This document shows, one piece after another, positions 19,020 through 26,485 of a stretch of 64,000 bases of DNA (within the stretch, counting starts at the first letter, position 1; the number at the start of each line of letters is the position of its first letter). The stretch lies in the NCBI RefSeq assembly GCF_900100955.1, contig NZ_FNCC01000007.1:124001-188000 (forward strand), written 5' to 3'. The DNA comes from Lentzea fradiae. Its GTDB lineage: Bacteria; Actinomycetota; Actinomycetes; Mycobacteriales; Pseudonocardiaceae. A program made the position numbers and the translations under genes. Under the pieces are notes generated by a model, which had not been told where the DNA came from, did not search any database, and saw only the letters and a list, made by a program, of their open reading frames with translations.

Positions 19020-19421
19020 CTAGACTTCCGGCGCTACAACCAGTTCGTGACCTGCGGCACGCAACGCCACCACCGCACGGTCCAGGTCGGACTGCTTCAC
19101 CAACAGGTGGTCCGTGTCGTATGTGGACAGCGCGAACAGCGAGACTCCCGCGGCGGCCAGCTCTCCCGCCAGCGCGGCCATGATCCCGGTGAGCGTGAAC
19201 TCCAGCGGGCCGCGCACGGTGAGCAGCCGCCAGCCCTTCTCGGTGCTGTCGCCACCGAGGGGGAACGACGAGGGCGCGATGACCGACACCTCGTCCGGGG
19301 TCCTGGTCACCGACACGAGCACGCCGGTGAGGCCGAACAGCCCGGCGGGGACCTGAGCGTCCGGGGCCAGGCGCGTGACCGCGTACTCGCCGGGGAGGAC
19401 GTCGACGATGAGACGCTTCAT
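19020..19421 (-). CDS. ACT-like domain protein
   Basis: A 133-aa protein with two ACT/CASTOR-like halves: VSVTRTPDEVSVIAPSS in the first, and LTVRGPLEFTLTGIMAALAGELAAAGVSLFALSTYDTDHLLV in the second. Such small ACT proteins usually bind amino acids, but the ligand is unknown. The ATG is four bases after the thyX stop, so the gene is co-transcribed with thyX. Confidence 0.7.
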   Translation of the reverse strand: MKRLIVDVLPGEYAVTRLAPDAQVPAGLFGLTGVLVSVTRTPDEVSVIAPSSFPLGGDSTEKGWRLLTVRGPLEFTLTGIMAALAGELAAAGVSLFALSTYDTDHLLVKQSDLDRAVVALRAAGHELVVAPEV

Positions 19422-19425
19422 GGCC

Positions 19426-20130
19426 TCAGCCTTCAACCACGAGCGGGCTGGAGGCAACTTCCGTGCCGTCCGGGAGTGTCGAGACGACGAAGTCGGCGAA
19501 CGCGTTGGGCGCGGCCTCGACCAGCTCGCGCAGGCAGGCGATGGCCAGCTCGCGCAGCTCGACGTTGATGTGCTCGGTCGCGCGCATCGCGATGAAGTGC
19601 CGCCACGAGCGGTAGTTGCCCGTCACGACGATCTCGGTGCCGGTGGCGTTGGGCAGCACGGACCGGGCGATCTGCCGGGCGCGGCGGCCGTTGACCGTCT
19701 TCTCCAGACTGTGCACGAGGTCCTCGTACGCCTTCAGGCTGGCCTCGGTCGCGGCGACGAACCGCGCGTGCAGCTCGGGGTCTGCGGCGACCAGCGACGG
19801 CTCGACGACGTCGGTCGGGTCGGTGCGCTGGGAGAGCTGCGAGTACGAGAAGTGCCGGTGCCGGATCAGCTCGTGGGTGAGCGAGCGGGGCAGCTCGGTC
19901 AGGTAGAGCGTCGCGCTGCCGTGCTCGAACGCGGCGAGGTGCCCGACGTCGAGCAGGTGGTGCAGGAACGTCGCGTTGGTGTTGGTCATGGGGTTGGAGC
20001 GGTCCCACGACTGGTAGCAGGCGCGTCCGGCGAACTCGACGAGCGCCGCGCCGCCGTCCGCGTCGGTCGTCCACGGCACGTCGTCCGGCGGGATGAACTC
20101 GGTCTTGGCCACCAAACGGACTCTCGGCAT
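19426..20130 (-). CDS. thyX: Flavin-dependent thymidylate synthase
   Basis: A 234-aa ThyX, making dTMP from dUMP with FAD and methylenetetrahydrofolate. The signature [13 protein letters not shown] is complete at residues 90-102. The N-terminus [27 protein letters not shown] is close to mycobacterial ThyX as recalled, fixing the start at 20130 rather than an upstream GTG. It reads away from the HicB-like gene, with about 68 bp between the starts. Confidence 0.96.
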   Translation of the reverse strand: MPRVRLVAKTEFIPPDDVPWTTDADGGAALVEFAGRACYQSWDRSNPMTNTNATFLHHLLDVGHLAAFEHGSATLYLTELPRSLTHELIRHRHFSYSQLSQRTDPTDVVEPSLVAADPELHARFVAATEASLKAYEDLVHSLEKTVNGRRARQIARSVLPNATGTEIVVTGNYRSWRHFIAMRATEHINVELRELAIACLRELVEAAPNAFADFVVSTLPDGTEVASSPLVVEG

Positions 20131-20163
20131 ACCTGCGGACAGTAGTACTGACGCGCGTGGTGG

Positions 20164-20192
20164 TTGCACGATGTCAGAAGTGACGTCATAGT
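20164..20192 (+). promoter_or_regulatory. Promoter of the HicB-like gene, leaderless
   Basis: TTGCAC (20164-20169), a 17-bp spacer, then CATAGT (20187-20192). Initiation about seven bases on is exactly the ATG at 20199, and no Shine-Dalgarno is present, so the mRNA is probably leaderless. The palindrome TGACGTCA (20181-20188) overlaps the spacer and -10 and could be an autoregulatory site for the ribbon-helix-helix product. Confidence 0.5.
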
Positions 20193-20198
20193 GGTGTC

Positions 20199-20714
20199 AT
20201 GGATCTGTCGCCGTACATCGCGTCACTGCGTGAGGACCTGGCGACGGCCGCCTCGGCGGGGGACGACAACACCCGTCGAACGGCCGCCGCGTTGTCCGCA
20301 GCGCTCGAGCCAGCCGCGCGACTGGCGATCATGAACGCACTGTCCGACCTGGCAGCGGAGGTCACCGCCGCGCTGGACGGCCAGGTCGTGGACGTCCGCC
20401 TGGCCGGTCGTGACGTCCAGGTCGTGGTCACGGGCTCCTCGGCCCCCGAGCCGGAACCCGCCCCGCGTCAGGAGGTGCCGAACTTCGGCGCCGGTGACGC
20501 CACGGGTGACATCAGCCGCATCACGCTGCGCATGATCAACGAGCTCAAGTCGAAGGCCGAGGCCGCCGCGGCCGCCCAGGGCGTGTCGCTGAACTCGTTC
20601 ATCCAGCAGGCGGTCGGCGGCGCGCTGCACGCCAAGCACAAGCACGAGCAGCACAAGGGGTGGAGCGGGAACACGAGCTCCGGCTCGCGGGTCCGCGGAT
20701 GGGTGCGGGGGTGA
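20199..20714 (+). CDS. HicB-family antitoxin-like protein with ribbon-helix-helix
   Basis: A 171-aa protein beginning MDLSPYIASLREDLATAA. An alpha-helical N-terminal part precedes a strand pair (VDVRLAGRDVQVVVTG). Residues 105-145 (RITLRMINELKSKAEAAAAAQGVSLNSFIQQAVGGAL) form a ribbon-helix-helix of the Arc/HicB type. No HicA toxin gene is adjacent; instead the gene overlaps or abuts a DUF4097 gene, a pairing I recall from other actinobacteria. It is probably a DNA-binding regulator rather than part of a classic toxin-antitoxin pair. Confidence 0.75.
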   Translation: MDLSPYIASLREDLATAASAGDDNTRRTAAALSAALEPAARLAIMNALSDLAAEVTAALDGQVVDVRLAGRDVQVVVTGSSAPEPEPAPRQEVPNFGAGDATGDISRITLRMINELKSKAEAAAAAQGVSLNSFIQQAVGGALHAKHKHEQHKGWSGNTSSGSRVRGWVRG

Positions 20715-20719
20715 CCGGC

Positions 20720-21625
20720 ATGAGCGAACCGTCAGGACCGGAGTCGTCCGGTGTCGTGCGTCAGCAGAGCTTCGAGCTCGCCGGGGTCGCCGAGATCGAC
20801 ATCTCGCTGCTCAGCGGACGGGTGCAGGTGCACCTGACCGACGAGCCCGGCGTGCACGTCGAGGTGCGGCACGACCCGGCGGCGGGCAACACCTGGACCG
20901 AGGGCCTCTCCAGCGTGCTGAGCTGGGTCAGCGGCCAGTTCGGCACGGACAGGCCCGCGCCCGCGGCGGGGCCGGAGGAGGCCGTGCGCGAGGCGCGCGT
21001 GGAGCTGCTCGGCAACCGCCTGCGCATCGAGTCGTCGAAGGCGCTGCCGTTGCGCGCCGTGCCGTTGTCCGTGGTGGTGAAGGCCCCCGCCGGGTCGCAC
21101 GTGTCGTCGCGGACCGGCGCGGCCGACGTGACGGTCACGGGCAGTGCGGGCAGGCTCGACCTGAACACCGGTACGGGCGGCATCTCGGCCGACCGGGCGA
21201 CCGGCGAGGCCAAGGTCAACTCGGGTGCGGGCACCGTCCGGCTCGGCACGATGCTGGGCGCGCTCAAGGCCAAGACCGGCGGCGGCGACGTCGAGGTGTC
21301 GTCGGTCGGCGGCACCAGCACGCTGATCACCGGAACCGGTGACGTCTGGCTGGGCGCCGTGCAGGGCAACGTGCAGGTGCGCACCGGCAGCGGCGACCTG
21401 ACCGTGGCCGACGCCGCCTCCGGCGAGATCCACCTGGGCACCGGCTCCGGCCACATCCGGGTCGGCATCCGCCAGGGCACGCTCGCACGGGTCGACCTGG
21501 TCTCCACGTCGGGCACCGCCCGCAGCGAGCTCGACGTCTCGGCGGAGCCGCTGGGCGACGCCACGCTGTCGGTCACCGGCCGCACGGGCAGCGGCGACGC
21601 CGTGGTGGCCGCCGCCGCGAGCTGA
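20720..21625 (+). CDS. DUF4097 beta-strand repeat protein
   Basis: A 301-aa protein built of short beta-strand repeats (VKAPAGSHVSSRTGAADVTVTG, then GTGGISADR, GAGTVRLG, GGGDVEVSS and GTGDVWLG), forming the right-handed beta-helix-like DUF4097 fold. There is no signal peptide or membrane segment. Function is unknown; relatives are often regulated together with a HicB-like or LiaF-type gene. The ATG at 20720 has GGGGG eight bases upstream; a GTG at 20711 overlapping the previous stop is an alternative start. Confidence 0.78.
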   Translation: MSEPSGPESSGVVRQQSFELAGVAEIDISLLSGRVQVHLTDEPGVHVEVRHDPAAGNTWTEGLSSVLSWVSGQFGTDRPAPAAGPEEAVREARVELLGNRLRIESSKALPLRAVPLSVVVKAPAGSHVSSRTGAADVTVTGSAGRLDLNTGTGGISADRATGEAKVNSGAGTVRLGTMLGALKAKTGGGDVEVSSVGGTSTLITGTGDVWLGAVQGNVQVRTGSGDLTVADAASGEIHLGTGSGHIRVGIRQGTLARVDLVSTSGTARSELDVSAEPLGDATLSVTGRTGSGDAVVAAAAS

Positions 21626-21631
21626 CCGGAG

Positions 21632-21683
21632 GGAACGCGGGGCCCTACGTTTCCTCCAGGGGAACGTAGGGCCCCCGCGTTCC
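21632..21683. terminator. Long bidirectional terminator hairpin
   Basis: An approximately 22-bp stem with one bulged G and one mismatch: GGAACGCGGGG-CCCTACGTTTCC pairs with its complement across a short loop. It sits between the convergent DUF4097 and SMI1/KNR4 genes and begins within 7 bp of the first stop codon. Confidence 0.8.
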
Positions 21684-21701
21684 TGCCGGGAGCAGGCCCG
21701 G

Positions 21702-22196
21702 TCAGGGCTCCTGGAACGGCTTCGAGCCGCCGGGGACGTCGTCCGGGAAGATCGGGCAGCGCAGCTCGCCGGTCAGGAACTTCCGGATGAAGCTCGAGAA
21801 CGTCCCGTCGTAGGACCAGCTCTGCCGCAGGTCCGTGATCACCACGGTCCACTCGTCCGGGTCGCCGCGGGTGTACCAGAGGCAGTGGTCGTTGTTCACC
21901 GTCACGCCCCACGGCAGCAGGCCCGGCGAGTCGGGGTGCACGCGCAGCCCCGGCTGCCTGCGCAGGGCCCGCAGGACCTTCGGCGCCTGCGCCATCCAGT
22001 TCAGGAACCCCGCCCGCGCGGTGGGGTGCAGGATCCGGACGTAGCCGCCGACGATCAGCGGCGGGTACGCCTCGGCGAGGTGCACGTAGTCGGCCGGCAG
22101 CGCCGTGCCGGCCCGCGCCAGGACCGCGTCCCAGTCGACCGGGTCCGGACGCCGTTCCGGCGCTCCCAGCAGATCGATCCACTCGTCAGGCGGCAC
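21702..22196 (-). CDS. SMI1/KNR4 (SUKH) family protein
   Basis: A 164-aa protein with the SMI1/KNR4-type pattern: LPADYVHLAEAYPPLIVGGYVRI, LLPWGVTVNNDHCLWYTRGDPDEW, and a C-terminal SFIRKFLTGEL. Such proteins are often immunity proteins of polymorphic toxins, but no toxin gene is next to it. The GTG start has GGAGGTGAAC close upstream. Confidence 0.75.
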   Translation of the reverse strand: MPPDEWIDLLGAPERRPDPVDWDAVLARAGTALPADYVHLAEAYPPLIVGGYVRILHPTARAGFLNWMAQAPKVLRALRRQPGLRVHPDSPGLLPWGVTVNNDHCLWYTRGDPDEWTVVITDLRQSWSYDGTFSSFIRKFLTGELRCPIFPDDVPGGSKPFQEP

Positions 22197-22214
22197 CGTT
22201 CACCTCCGTGACCC

Positions 22215-22832
22215 TCAAGCATCGCCTGTGCCACTCGGAACTCGGTTGTACCGCAGTCCATCGACGACCAGTGAGACAACCGCGTCGAACTGCTCCTGGA
22301 CGTGCGGATTCCCCCACTCCTGGGCGTGAGCCGGGTGGTGGAACATCAGCGTCGCGTCCCACACCGCCTGTGCCGTGCTCTCGACGTCGTCCGTCACGAA
22401 CTCGTGGGTTTCCACTCCGGCCGCGATGATGCTCGTGAGCTGCCCCACCAGGCATTCCAGGTGGTACGCGGAGACGACGCTGCTCTCCGCCACGAGCACC
22501 TTGAACGTCGTGAACAGCTCCAGGTCCTCGGAGTGCGAGCGCCGCTTGCGGTCGAAGAGCCGTTGCAGCCAGTCGCGCAGCACCTCGGCGGTGGTGCGGC
22601 CCTGGTCGAACGCGGGCGCCATGTGGGCGTGGATGTCGTCGAGCCAGCGCCTGGTCACGGCCTCCCGGAGGGCGGCCTTGGTCGGGAAGTGGCGGTAGAC
22701 GCTGCCGTGGCTGACCCCGAGCGCCTTGGCGACGTCGACCACCGTCGCCTTGGCAGGGCCGTACCTGCGCAGCACCTCCTCGGTCGCCGCGAGGATCGCC
22801 TCCGCGGTCAGCGTCTCCGCCACTGCTCTCAC
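22215..22832 (-). CDS. TetR-family transcriptional regulator
   Basis: A 205-aa TetR repressor. The N-terminal HTH is complete (ATVVDVAKALGVSHGSVYRHFPTKAALREAV, about residues 28-58), followed by a helical ligand domain with WDATLMFHHPAHA. The GTG start overlaps the stop of the aldo/keto reductase by 4 bp; GTG at 22823 is an alternative. It is co-transcribed with the reductase, and a 32-bp inverted repeat upstream of that operon is its probable operator, giving autorepression. Confidence 0.9.
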   Translation of the reverse strand: MRAVAETLTAEAILAATEEVLRRYGPAKATVVDVAKALGVSHGSVYRHFPTKAALREAVTRRWLDDIHAHMAPAFDQGRTTAEVLRDWLQRLFDRKRRSHSEDLELFTTFKVLVAESSVVSAYHLECLVGQLTSIIAAGVETHEFVTDDVESTAQAVWDATLMFHHPAHAQEWGNPHVQEQFDAVVSLVVDGLRYNRVPSGTGDA

Positions 22833-23812
22833 CTCTCGCTGTCCAGCATCGCCATCTGCTCGGCCGCGTAGCGCGTGCCCGCAGCGGCTCCGAGGGGGGC
22901 GACGGCCTCGATCTCCGCCAGCTCCGCCTCGGTGAACGTCACGTCGACGGCACCGGCCGCCTCCGCAAGCCTCGCACGCTTCGTCGTGCCGACGAGAGGC
23001 ACCACGTCCTCACCGCGCGACAGCACCCAGGCGATAGCAAGCTGGGCGACCGTGACGTCCTTGGCCCGCGCGATCTCGGCGAGCTTGTCGACGAGGGCCT
23101 GGTTGCGGGACAGGTTCTCACCCTGGAACCGGGGCGCGTGGCCGCGGTAGTCGCCGGCGTCGAGGGTGAGCGGCGTGGACGAGATCAGGCCGCGCGAGAG
23201 CACGCCGTACGCGGTGATGCCGATGCCGAGCTCACGGGTGGTCTCCAGGATCTCCCGCTCGACGTTGCGCTCCAGCAGCCCGTACTCGATCTGCAGGTCG
23301 GCGATCGGGTGCACCGCGTGCGCCCTGCGGATCGTCTCGGCGCCGACCTCGCTCAGGCCGATGTGCCGGACGTGCCCCTTCTCGATCTGCTCGGCGATGG
23401 CACCGATGGTGTCCTCGATCGGGACGGCCGGGTCGAGCCGCGCGGGCCGGTAGATGTCGATGTGGTCGGTGCCGAGCCGTTGCAACGAGTACGCGAGGAA
23501 GTTGGCGACCGCGACGGGTCGCGTGTCGAACCCGAGGAACGCCCCCTCGTAGTCGCGCAGGCCCCCGAACTTGACGCTGAGCTGCACCTCGTCACGACGG
23601 CCGCGGATGGCCTCGGCGACGAGCAGCTCGTTGTGGCCCTGGCCGTAGAAGTCACCGGTGTCGAGCAGCGTGACGCCCGCGTCGAGGGCGGCGTGGATCG
23701 TTGCGATGCTCTCGTCCCGGTCGGCCGGGCCGTAGGCGTTGGACATGCCCATGCAGCCCAGGCCGATGGCGGACGTGACCGGGCCGGTGGCACCGAGCTG
23801 ACGCTTCTGCAT
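22829..23812 (-). CDS. Aldo/keto reductase
   Basis: A 327-aa NADPH-dependent aldo/keto reductase. The catalytic set is D-Y-K-H-like: LLDTGDFYGQGHNE around residues 50-63, VKFGG, then the DHIDIYRPARLD region and IGLSEVGAETIRRA. In place of the usual H, IYRPARLD shows an Arg-Pro where many family members have QxHR. The specific substrate is unknown. AAGGGG seven bases upstream supports the ATG at 23812. It shares an operon with the TetR gene and is probably induced by that regulator's ligand. Confidence 0.88.
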   Translation of the reverse strand: MQKRQLGATGPVTSAIGLGCMGMSNAYGPADRDESIATIHAALDAGVTLLDTGDFYGQGHNELLVAEAIRGRRDEVQLSVKFGGLRDYEGAFLGFDTRPVAVANFLAYSLQRLGTDHIDIYRPARLDPAVPIEDTIGAIAEQIEKGHVRHIGLSEVGAETIRRAHAVHPIADLQIEYGLLERNVEREILETTRELGIGITAYGVLSRGLISSTPLTLDAGDYRGHAPRFQGENLSRNQALVDKLAEIARAKDVTVAQLAIAWVLSRGEDVVPLVGTTKRARLAEAAGAVDVTFTEAELAEIEAVAPLGAAAGTRYAAEQMAMLDSER

Positions 23813-23856
23813 TTCGAACCCCTTCGTCGTCTTCCGTGCTCCACCAGCATGCCCGA

Positions 23857-23888
23857 TGGACTGACAGATTTCAATATCTGTCAGTCCA
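23857..23888. promoter_or_regulatory. 32-bp inverted repeat, predicted TetR operator
   Basis: TGGACTGACAGAT (23857-23869) and its exact complement (23876-23888) flank a 6-bp spacer. The site lies 45 bp upstream of the reductase-tetR operon start. Perfect 13-bp arms in a TetR operon leader make this the likely autoregulatory operator. It is also upstream of the divergent ArsR-like gene. Confidence 0.8.
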
Positions 23889-23903
23889 ATAATGTCCGCA
23901 GGA

Positions 23904-23932
23904 TTGACAAAAAACTTTTGAACATTCAAAGT
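23904..23932 (+). promoter_or_regulatory. Promoter with operator for the ArsR-like regulator
   Basis: TTGACA (23904-23909), a 17-bp spacer, then CAAAGT (23927-23932). The following ATG at 23943 has no Shine-Dalgarno, so the transcript is near-leaderless. The spacer holds the perfect repeat TTTGAA-CA-TTCAAA (23917-23930), well placed as an autoregulatory operator. The local AT content is strikingly high for this genome. Confidence 0.55.
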
Positions 23933-23942
23933 CTTTTTTGCG

Positions 23943-24485
23943 ATGAGAGACGTGATCTACCTGGACCGGATGGAGCAGGCCGAGACCCTGCTCAAACCGC
24001 AGCGCGTCGAGGTGCTGCGGCAGCTCGCCGCGCCGCGGTCGTGCACCGAGGTCGCCGAGGTGCTCGACCAAACGCCGCAACGCGTGCACTACCACGTGAA
24101 ACAGCTGGTCAAGGCCGGTCTGGCCGCCCAGGTCGCCGAGCGCAGGGTGCGCGGCGTCCAGGAGGGCCTGTACCAGGCCGTGGCGCGGTCGTACTGGCTG
24201 TCGCCGCGGCTCGTCGGCCGGATCGGCTCGCGCGACGAGCTGGCGCTCGGGCACCTGGTGGACCTCGCCGAGCAGGTCCAGGCCGACGTGGCTGCGCTCG
24301 ACAGGTCGAGCGAGCTGCCGTCCGTGGGCGTGTCCGGCGAGATCCGGGTGCGACCGGAGGAGCGCGCCGAGTTCCTGGCCGAGCTGCAGAACACGTTGCA
24401 GGACCTGTTCACCCGCTACGGCGGCGCGGAAGGGGACGCGTTTCGCATCGCCCTCGCCTGCTACCCCAAGGGAGACAACCGATGA
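23943..24485 (+). CDS. ArsR-type winged-helix regulator
   Basis: A 180-aa regulator. A winged helix at about residues 8-75 (LLKPQRVEVLRQLAAPRSCTEVAEVLDQTPQRVHYHVKQLVKAGLA) is followed by a helical C-terminal half. It lacks the metal-binding cysteines of classical ArsR proteins. Its stop overlaps the start of the SRPBCC gene (ATGA), a common arrangement in which an ArsR repressor controls an AHSA1-type protein. Confidence 0.85.
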   Translation: MRDVIYLDRMEQAETLLKPQRVEVLRQLAAPRSCTEVAEVLDQTPQRVHYHVKQLVKAGLAAQVAERRVRGVQEGLYQAVARSYWLSPRLVGRIGSRDELALGHLVDLAEQVQADVAALDRSSELPSVGVSGEIRVRPEERAEFLAELQNTLQDLFTRYGGAEGDAFRIALACYPKGDNR

Positions 24486-25348
24486 CCACCGGAACCGTCC
24501 GAGTCCGCACGACCGCGCCCGCCGCGAAGGTGCGCGAGGCGCTCACCAGTGCCGACGGGCTGCGGACGTGGCTCGCCGAACACGCGCACGTGGACCTGGA
24601 GGGCGGTGAGTACGAGTTCTGGGGCAGGTACACCCCGGAGGGCGAGCGCGGCCGGCAGAAGCTGCTGGGGTTCGACGACACGTCCGTGCGCTTCTCGTGG
24701 TTGCTGTACGACACCGAGTACACGGTCGAGATAGCGGTGGAGGAACGCGACGGCGAGACGGTCGTCGCGGTGGCTCAGTCCCCCTACCCGGCCTGGGGCA
24801 CCGGCGAGGACCGCGACGAGGTGCTGCAGACGTACTGGCCGCTGGCGCTCGCCAACCTGGTCGAGCACGTCGAGGGCCGCCCGGTGCCGGGGCTGTGCGA
24901 CTTCGGCTCGCCGGAGCAGCGCTACGAGCTCGACATCGCGGCGGCCCCGGCGGCGGTCCTGGACGCGCTGACCGACCCCGAGGTGTTCGCGCGGTGGTTC
25001 GGCGCCCGGATGGAGATCGAGCCGCACGTCGGCGGCCGGTGGGCGATGGGCAGCCTGGCCGACGAGCCGAACCCCGCGAAGGTCGTCGCGCTCGACGAGG
25101 AGCGGCTGGCGCTGGAGTTCCCCGGCGGGATGGTGGCGTCGTGGGAGCTCGAGGGCTCGGAGGGCAAGACCCGGCTGACGTTCGTGCAGAGCGGCTTCGA
25201 CCCGGCGGCCCCGCCCTACGGGCCGTGGCTGGGGTGGCTCAGCGGGTTCGCCGACCTGCGCCGGATGCTGGAGCTGCCGGACTGGCGCCCCATGTGGCAC
25301 TCGTTCGACCTCCCCGGCCTGCCCGACGGCGTGCTCGTCCTGGAGTGA
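24482..25348 (+). CDS. Tandem SRPBCC (AHSA1-like) protein
   Basis: A 288-aa protein with two START/SRPBCC helix-grip folds. The first is residues 1-135 (VREALTSADGLRTWLAEHAHVDLEGGEYEFWG), the second about 155-285 (VLDALTDPEVFARWFGARMEIEPHVGGRW). Both keep the ligand-cavity layout of AHSA1 proteins. No enzymatic residues can be assigned. It is coupled to the upstream ArsR-like gene by an ATGA overlap, so expression is probably controlled by that repressor. Confidence 0.83.
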   Translation: MTTGTVRVRTTAPAAKVREALTSADGLRTWLAEHAHVDLEGGEYEFWGRYTPEGERGRQKLLGFDDTSVRFSWLLYDTEYTVEIAVEERDGETVVAVAQSPYPAWGTGEDRDEVLQTYWPLALANLVEHVEGRPVPGLCDFGSPEQRYELDIAAAPAAVLDALTDPEVFARWFGARMEIEPHVGGRWAMGSLADEPNPAKVVALDEERLALEFPGGMVASWELEGSEGKTRLTFVQSGFDPAAPPYGPWLGWLSGFADLRRMLELPDWRPMWHSFDLPGLPDGVLVLE

Positions 25349-25354
25349 CGCCCG

Positions 25355-25861
25355 TCAGAACCAGGCCATGACCACGGCGGGGGAAGCCGCGAGGAAGCTG
25401 AAGCGCGCGAACCTGCCCACCATGCCGGTGGTGACGAACATGGCGGTGGACATGCCCGCGAACCCCGCGAGCACGCTCGTCGCCATGAACGGCGGCACCC
25501 CGACCAGCGAGCTCACCGCGTGCGTGCCGGCCATCCAGTTCGGGTGCGCCCGGCACTTCACGTGGATCCAGTCGCCCCAGCGGTGCACCCGCGTGCCGGG
25601 GCCGAACCAGCGCCGCAGCCGGGACGGCTTCTCCGAAGGCGTGCGGTGCAGGAACTTCGGCAGGTGGATGTCGCCGCGGGCGGCGAAGAAGTAGAGCAGC
25701 TTGCCCAGCACCTGACCCGCGGCGACCGAGAGGCCGACGATCCAGAACTCGACGTCCGGCCAGTGCGCGCACATGCCCAGCACGAACATCTCGATGCTGA
25801 TCAGGGGAACGACCGCCGAGCCGAGTGCGACCCCGAACATGAGGCCGACCAGGGCTAGCAC
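25355..25861 (-). CDS. YqaA-like small membrane protein
   Basis: A 168-aa membrane protein with hydrophobic stretches at about residues 2-28, 40-60 and 110-168. Conserved-looking loops include GLSVAAGQVLGKLLYFFAARG, KCRAHPNWMAGTHAVSSLVGVPPF and VLAGFAGMS. The pattern resembles YqaA/VTT-domain proteins. Function is unknown. The start is GTG with a weak ribosome-binding site; an ATG eight codons in is an alternative. It is convergent with the SRPBCC gene, 7 bp apart. Confidence 0.65.
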   Translation of the reverse strand: MLALVGLMFGVALGSAVVPLISIEMFVLGMCAHWPDVEFWIVGLSVAAGQVLGKLLYFFAARGDIHLPKFLHRTPSEKPSRLRRWFGPGTRVHRWGDWIHVKCRAHPNWMAGTHAVSSLVGVPPFMATSVLAGFAGMSTAMFVTTGMVGRFARFSFLAASPAVVMAWF

Positions 25862-25882
25862 TCGACCGAGGTTACACAGATC

Positions 25883-26425
25883 TCAGTCGCCGAGGCGGAC
25901 GCTCAGCTCACCGGTCACCCTGACCTCGCGCAGCGGGCGCCCGCCCGCGTCCAGGGTGCGCACCGTGCCGTCACCGGCCCAGCCCAGCCGCTCGTAGAAG
26001 TTCCGCGACGCCTTGTCCGCCTCGGGCACCCAGGCGATGCCCCTGGTCGCGCCGCCTTCGGCCAGCTTGCGCCCTGCCTCGGCGACGAGCCTCGTCCCGT
26101 GCCCGCGACGGCCCCAGCGCGGCTCGACGAGGACGCTGACGAGCGCCGTGGTGGCCGCGTCCGCGGGCAGCGAGCCGTCCGCCATCGCCACCTCCTCGTC
26201 GGGGGCCTTGCTGGCCACGACGAACCCGACGGTCCACTCCCCCTCGGTCGCCTTGAGGACCGCGCCCTGCCGGACCGCGAGCGCCCAGGCGTCGTCCGCG
26301 TCGAGCGCGTCCAGCACCTCCGGCGGGAGCAGCTCGGAGTAGGCGAGCCGCCACGTCTCCCGGTGGATGCGGACGATCTCCGCGAGGTCAGCAGCGGTGG
26401 CGGGGTGCACGCCGGCGTCGGCCAT
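25883..26425 (-). CDS. GNAT-family N-acetyltransferase
   Basis: A 180-aa GNAT acetyltransferase. The acetyl-CoA motif A is LVSVLVEPRWGRRGHGTRLVAEAGRKL, with R/Q-x-x-G-x-G/A represented by RRGHGT. The C-terminal NFYERLGW motif is also present. Substrate unknown. It is divergent from the YcaQ-like gene, with 60 bp between the starts. Confidence 0.85.
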   Translation of the reverse strand: MADAGVHPATAADLAEIVRIHRETWRLAYSELLPPEVLDALDADDAWALAVRQGAVLKATEGEWTVGFVVASKAPDEEVAMADGSLPADAATTALVSVLVEPRWGRRGHGTRLVAEAGRKLAEGGATRGIAWVPEADKASRNFYERLGWAGDGTVRTLDAGGRPLREVRVTGELSVRLGD

Positions 26426-26485
26426 GTGCGCACCTTAGCGACGACGCGTCGCGGAAATGTCAGGGGTGCGTGGCAGCATCGAGCC

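Noticed and set aside
20199..20714. Complete HicAB toxin-antitoxin system
   Set aside because: No HicA-like toxin frame exists on either side; the partner is a DUF4097 protein.
21702..22196. Polymorphic toxin-immunity locus based on the SMI1/KNR4 protein
   Set aside because: No large secreted or Rhs/LXG-type toxin gene is nearby; the neighbours are DUF4097 and TetR genes.
23138..24481. Long plus-strand frame running into the SRPBCC gene
   Set aside because: The upstream part is antisense to the aldo/keto reductase and overlaps the ArsR-like gene in another frame; the real start is the ATG at 24482.
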